Shown here: positions 61,144 through 64,000 of the stretch, piece after piece
Layout: each line of letters opens with the position of its first letter
How positions within the stretch are numbered: position 1 is the first letter of the stretch
Origin: Croceitalea sp947503285
Lineage (GTDB): Bacteria; Bacteroidota; Bacteroidia; Flavobacteriales; Flavobacteriaceae
Direction: 5' to 3'
NCBI RefSeq assembly: GCF_036985505.1
Contig: NZ_BTGQ01000007.1
Coordinates: 124,001-188,000, forward strand
DNA length: 64,000 nt
Position numbers and translations under genes: made by a program
The notes under the pieces: generated by a model
Told to the model about the DNA's origin: nothing
What the model saw: the letters and a program-made list of their open reading frames with translations, nothing else
Databases searched by the model: none

Positions 61144-61965
61144 ATGAAAAGTATTATAGTGCCTGTAGATTTTTCTAAGCAATCCGAAGCTGCCCTAAAA
61201 GTGGCTGCAAAAATTGCATCAAAACATGATGCGGAACTATACGTACTACATATGTTGGAACTTTCGCCCGTTATTATGTCAGATACAGGTTATGTTTCCC
61301 AAGAGCATATTGTCCACCTTATTAAAACTGGAGAAAAACGTTTTGTAAATTTTCTGGACAAGCCTTACTTGAAAGATGTAAAAGTGTTTCCTGTTATAAA
61401 GCACTATAAGGTATTCAGTGAAGTTAATGAAATAGCAGAAAAACACGAGGCAGGTTTAGTGGTTATGGGCTCCCATGGCACAGATGGGCTAAAAGAAATT
61501 TTTATTGGTTCAAATACAGAAAGAGTTGTTCGTAACTCAGATGTCCCCGTTCTTGTTGTTAAAGGAGAGGTGACCAATTTTAAACATGAACGGATGGTAT
61601 TCGCCAGTGATTTTAAGAAGGAGAGTATTAGCGCAATATTGGATGCAATGAATTTTGCAAGATTACTTGGAATGGAGCTTAAATTGGTATATATCAATAC
61701 ACCGGCAGATGCTATTTTAAGCAATAAAGATGCTTATAGAAAAATTTCCAATACGCTAGATAAGGCAAAACTTGGACTAGAAGTGGATATTTATAATGAT
61801 TATTCTGTGGAGAAAGGGATATTTAATTATGCAGAATCTGTTAATGCAGATATTATTGGAATCCCAACACACGGTCGCAAAGGGTTATCACACTTTTTTA
61901 TGGGGAGCATAGGGGAAGATGTTGCCAATCATTCTAAAATTCCAGTGGTAACATTTAAGATTTAA
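61144..61965 (+). CDS. Tandem universal stress protein
   Basis: 273 residues in two UspA halves: KSIIVPVDFSKQSEAALKVAAKIA...LVVMGSHGTDGLKEIFIGSNTERVVRNS and a second half ending IIGIPTHGRKGLSHFFMGSIGEDVANHSKIPVV. Both have the ATP-binding G-x2-G-x9-G(S/T) pattern. 18 bases after hemN, so the two are co-transcribed. This partner of hemN is common in flavobacterial cbb3 loci. Terminator follows at 61994-62024. Confidence 0.9.
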   Translation: MKSIIVPVDFSKQSEAALKVAAKIASKHDAELYVLHMLELSPVIMSDTGYVSQEHIVHLIKTGEKRFVNFLDKPYLKDVKVFPVIKHYKVFSEVNEIAEKHEAGLVVMGSHGTDGLKEIFIGSNTERVVRNSDVPVLVVKGEVTNFKHERMVFASDFKKESISAILDAMNFARLLGMELKLVYINTPADAILSNKDAYRKISNTLDKAKLGLEVDIYNDYSVEKGIFNYAESVNADIIGIPTHGRKGLSHFFMGSIGEDVANHSKIPVVTFKI

Positions 61966-61993
61966 CCATAAACATATTTTTGTTAGTTTTTAA

Positions 61994-62024
61994 AGGGGGG
62001 AGTTCGGAGGAACTTCCTCTTTTT
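61994..62024 (+). terminator. Terminator after hemN-usp
   Basis: GAGTTC / GAACTTC hairpin within GC-rich sequence and a following run of T. Confidence 0.5.
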
Positions 62025-62033
62025 GTATTAAAG

Positions 62034-62522
62034 TTACCTTAAGGCATCTATCATAAATTGATGTAGTAACCTCATTTGAGGCCTTCCTTTTCGTTTCCCC
62101 AATCTTCCAAAAATGTAAAAGGCAATCCAAAGTACAGCCATAGTTATCATAAGACTTATTTGAATTCCATAAGGTTTGTTCAACGAAGCAATGGAGTACG
62201 CCCATATACCTAGAATTATAAAGCTTGTGGCAACCCCAAAATGAAGAAATATAAAGAATGTCCAAAGCGTTGGATTTGGACCAAAAACACCAAAGATCTT
62301 ACAATTCTTTTTGTCTCTCTCTTCAACCTCTAAATGTAGTTGCGGTGACCAAAAATGGTTCTCTTTTTGGTTGAATTTTATAAAAATATGTTCATCAATA
62401 CGTTTTACTAAAAAAGGGGCTTTCTCAGACTGTCTCAAAGATTCCAATACGTTTTCTTTAGTCTCGGCTAATTCTAACTGAAACCTGGGACGTAATACGA
62501 TATCATTTGATGCTATTTTCAT
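62034..62522 (-). CDS. Hypothetical membrane protein of the cbb3 locus
   Basis: 162 residues. Soluble N-terminal part (about 1-75, FIKFNQKENHFWSPQLHLEVEE) and two TM helices (about 87-109 and 122-142) with a basic C-terminus. A member of a family of unknown role seen near cbb3-type oxidase genes in flavobacteria. Faces hemN-usp with its end at the terminator; the following 180 bases up to the SafE-like gene show no clear gene. Confidence 0.6.
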   Translation of the reverse strand: MKIASNDIVLRPRFQLELAETKENVLESLRQSEKAPFLVKRIDEHIFIKFNQKENHFWSPQLHLEVEERDKKNCKIFGVFGPNPTLWTFFIFLHFGVATSFIILGIWAYSIASLNKPYGIQISLMITMAVLWIAFYIFGRLGKRKGRPQMRLLHQFMIDALR

Positions 62523-62699
62523 GTGTCTAAAATTTTTAACTGCCTGTAAATAAGCTTTCTAAAAATTTAAGAACCTATGCAACCCTACCCGAGGCAGGCA
62601 GGCACTCGTTGTACTCGTTCTCTCCTGAATTTATTTTAATCAGTCCACTGGATGTGGTTTTTTATTAAAAAAATTCATGTTCGTTTCACATTATGGCAC

Positions 62700-63404
62700 T
62701 CAATTATGACATTGTATTTCTGCTGAAACCAATTCAACTACTGGTTCTGGTGATATGTAGGGAATACCCAAACCTAGACCTCTAATAATAAAGAGGGCGC
62801 CAATAATTACTACAAAAGCAGGAACTGTTTTTTGTACTCTCTTCCGAAGATTACCTTTAAGCATTCCACTAAAATAAATAGCCGTAGTCATTAGAGGTAT
62901 AGTTCCTAATCCAAAAAGTAGCATATATAGTGAACCTTCTAAAGCATTTCCCATAGCTATGGCTCCAAAAAGAGCCACATATACCAATCCGCAAGGTAGA
63001 AACCCATTTAAAAAACCGATAGTTAGAAAAGTATCTGGAGATTTCTTTTTCAACTCTTGACCTAATCGATTTTTAACTTTAGAAATGATTTTGTAGATGG
63101 GTTTGGACAGATTGTATTTTGCAAATGTTTTATAGGGAATCAATACAATCAATATCATTAAAACTCCAATACTGATTGATAGCTTTTGTTGCATCCCAAA
63201 GACATAAAGTCCTTTGCCCAATAAACCAAATAATAATCCAATAATACTATAGGCTAATAACCTCCCAAAGTGATAAATCAGAATCTGAGAGAATTTTTTA
63301 GTTTTATTTGTTCTATCCACTGGGAGCATAAAAGCAATAGGGCCACACATTCCTACACAGTGTAAACTTCCCATTAAACCTAGTATGATAGCTGATAAAA
63401 TCAT
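62700..63404 (-). CDS. SafE/TauE-like (UreH-type) membrane protein of the cbb3 cluster
   Basis: 234 residues, six to seven TM helices. N-terminal GLMGSLHCVGMCGPIAFMLPV has the conserved HC-x-GMCGP motif of the SafE-like/UreH membrane proteins found in cco clusters, probably serving copper handling. GFLNGFLPCGLVYVALFGA is the repeated helix motif. Starts 1 base after fixH on the same strand, so it belongs to the ccoG-fixH operon. Confidence 0.85.
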   Translation of the reverse strand: MILSAIILGLMGSLHCVGMCGPIAFMLPVDRTNKTKKFSQILIYHFGRLLAYSIIGLLFGLLGKGLYVFGMQQKLSISIGVLMILIVLIPYKTFAKYNLSKPIYKIISKVKNRLGQELKKKSPDTFLTIGFLNGFLPCGLVYVALFGAIAMGNALEGSLYMLLFGLGTIPLMTTAIYFSGMLKGNLRKRVQKTVPAFVVIIGALFIIRGLGLGIPYISPEPVVELVSAEIQCHN

Positions 63405-63405
63405 A

Positions 63406-63849
63406 TTAATAGACTATACTTTCTTTGTACAAATAAGCTTCTCCTTCATATTCCCACGAGATTTTAATGTCCCAACGGCCATCCAACAAACGTTTGTCAG
63501 GTATGAGCAAATGTGCATTGGACAGACTTATGGATAAGTCAAAATCCAAGTGTTTGTTAGATGGCCTGTATAGAGACACTATTCCCTTTATTTTGTCATT
63601 ATTATAATGGTCTGGAAATTTTAAAAGCAAACCTTGTGATGTTTTTTCAACACTCATTTTTGCCTTATTAACAGCGTTAGTCGCTGCATCAATCTCATTT
63701 TGATATTCAAGCTCTGCCTTGTAATATTCTTCAGTAACCAAATCGTGGTTTGCACGATTGTCCATACTCATTCGAACAACAAAAAACAGAATGAAACTTA
63801 TGAATCCAATAAATGATAATACTATTGCTGTTCCCCAGTTTATTTTCAT
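63406..63849 (-). CDS. fixH: FixH/CcoH-family protein
   Basis: 147 residues with an N-terminal TM helix (8-27) and a periplasmic beta domain; segment LVTEEYYKAELEYQNEIDAATNA is typical of FixH. Needed for cbb3 oxidase assembly in other bacteria. Directly between ccoG upstream and the SafE-like gene downstream on this strand. Confidence 0.88.
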   Translation of the reverse strand: MKINWGTAIVLSFIGFISFILFFVVRMSMDNRANHDLVTEEYYKAELEYQNEIDAATNAVNKAKMSVEKTSQGLLLKFPDHYNNDKIKGIVSLYRPSNKHLDFDLSISLSNAHLLIPDKRLLDGRWDIKISWEYEGEAYLYKESIVY

Positions 63850-63857
63850 GATTTTTT

Positions 63858-64000
63858 CTATTTATAACTTCTAGGTGCTAAAAATGCAGTAGTTGTGGTT
63901 TCAATTAATTTACCATCGCTATACACTCCAATTTTTACTTTTTCTTTATCACTTTTTATAGCTGCATTGTTTATCTCAATAAAAAGTGTTCCTTCTGCTA
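63858..64000 (-). CDS. ccoG: C-terminal end of CcoG (partial)
   Basis: Open minus-strand frame ending IGVYSDGKLIETTTTAFLAPRSYK-stop, which matches the Ig-like C-terminus of the cytochrome c oxidase accessory protein CcoG. Only 47 codons are in the window; the 5' part lies beyond base 64000. First visible gene of the fixH-SafE operon. Confidence 0.75.
   Translation of the reverse strand, partial: AEGTLFIEINNAAIKSDKEKVKIGVYSDGKLIETTTTAFLAPRSYK

Overview
The window is AT-rich DNA from a member of the Bacteroidota, most likely a (marine) Flavobacteriaceae. The signs are Bacteroides-type tra genes, TAnnTTTG-type promoters, LytS/LytR and 7TM-AraC regulators, and a cco/hemN respiratory locus. It has three parts: accessory DNA (about 1-21 kb), an integrative conjugative element or ICE (about 22.2-59.3 kb), and the chromosomal cytochrome cbb3-associated locus (59.7-64 kb).

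Left accessory region (1-21 kb). It holds membrane proteins, two alpha/beta hydrolases, a beta-lactamase-fold serine hydrolase, two related beta-propeller lipoproteins (one framed by cassette-like direct repeats), a Crp/Fnr regulator, a methyltransferase, an amidohydrolase, a 7TM-AraC regulator, a membrane-anchored DJ-1/PfpI protein, an ABC ATPase with a permease/M1-peptidase fusion, and a LytS/LytR pair. Several gene scraps show repeated recombination. At 21.0-22.2 kb lies the remnant of an older element beside tRNA-Arg(UCU): a bfmA-like gene, an oriT-like hairpin and 11-bp phased repeats.

ICE (22221-59331). It is bounded by a 17-bp direct repeat resembling a tRNA 3' end. The left part carries rteC, coupling protein, relaxase, bfmA, a radC-like gene and ssb. 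The traE-F-G-I-J-K-M-N transfer operon lies at 43-50 kb. Integrase, an excisionase-like gene, a nuclease-like gene and an ExoX-C-like gene are at the right end. Cargo 1 (28.7-43.1 kb) is an envelope/osmotic-type stress island: three MscS-type channels, TerC, two TerB-like proteins, LapA, patatin, a head-GIN protein, CotH kinase, metallophosphatase, a Pycsar-type TM protein, a Usp-like protein and an ECF sigma factor. Six promoters in it share GTGACCC-N15-GTCT(C/T)AA, so the cargo looks like a self-contained mobile sigma regulon. Cargo 2 (51.5-55.1 kb) is a four-gene overlapping operon: HTH-ImmA peptidase, PIN-like nuclease, B12-type radical SAM enzyme and a Fe-S uracil-DNA-glycosylase-like protein. 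It is driven by a promoter carrying a palindromic operator. I do not recognise it as a described system, and it is the best candidate for new defence or DNA-modification biology.

Right flank. hemN, a tandem Usp protein, a hypothetical membrane protein, a SafE-like membrane protein, FixH and the 3' end of ccoG form the usual flavobacterial cbb3 oxidase-associated cluster. No database search was possible. All family names come from reading motifs.
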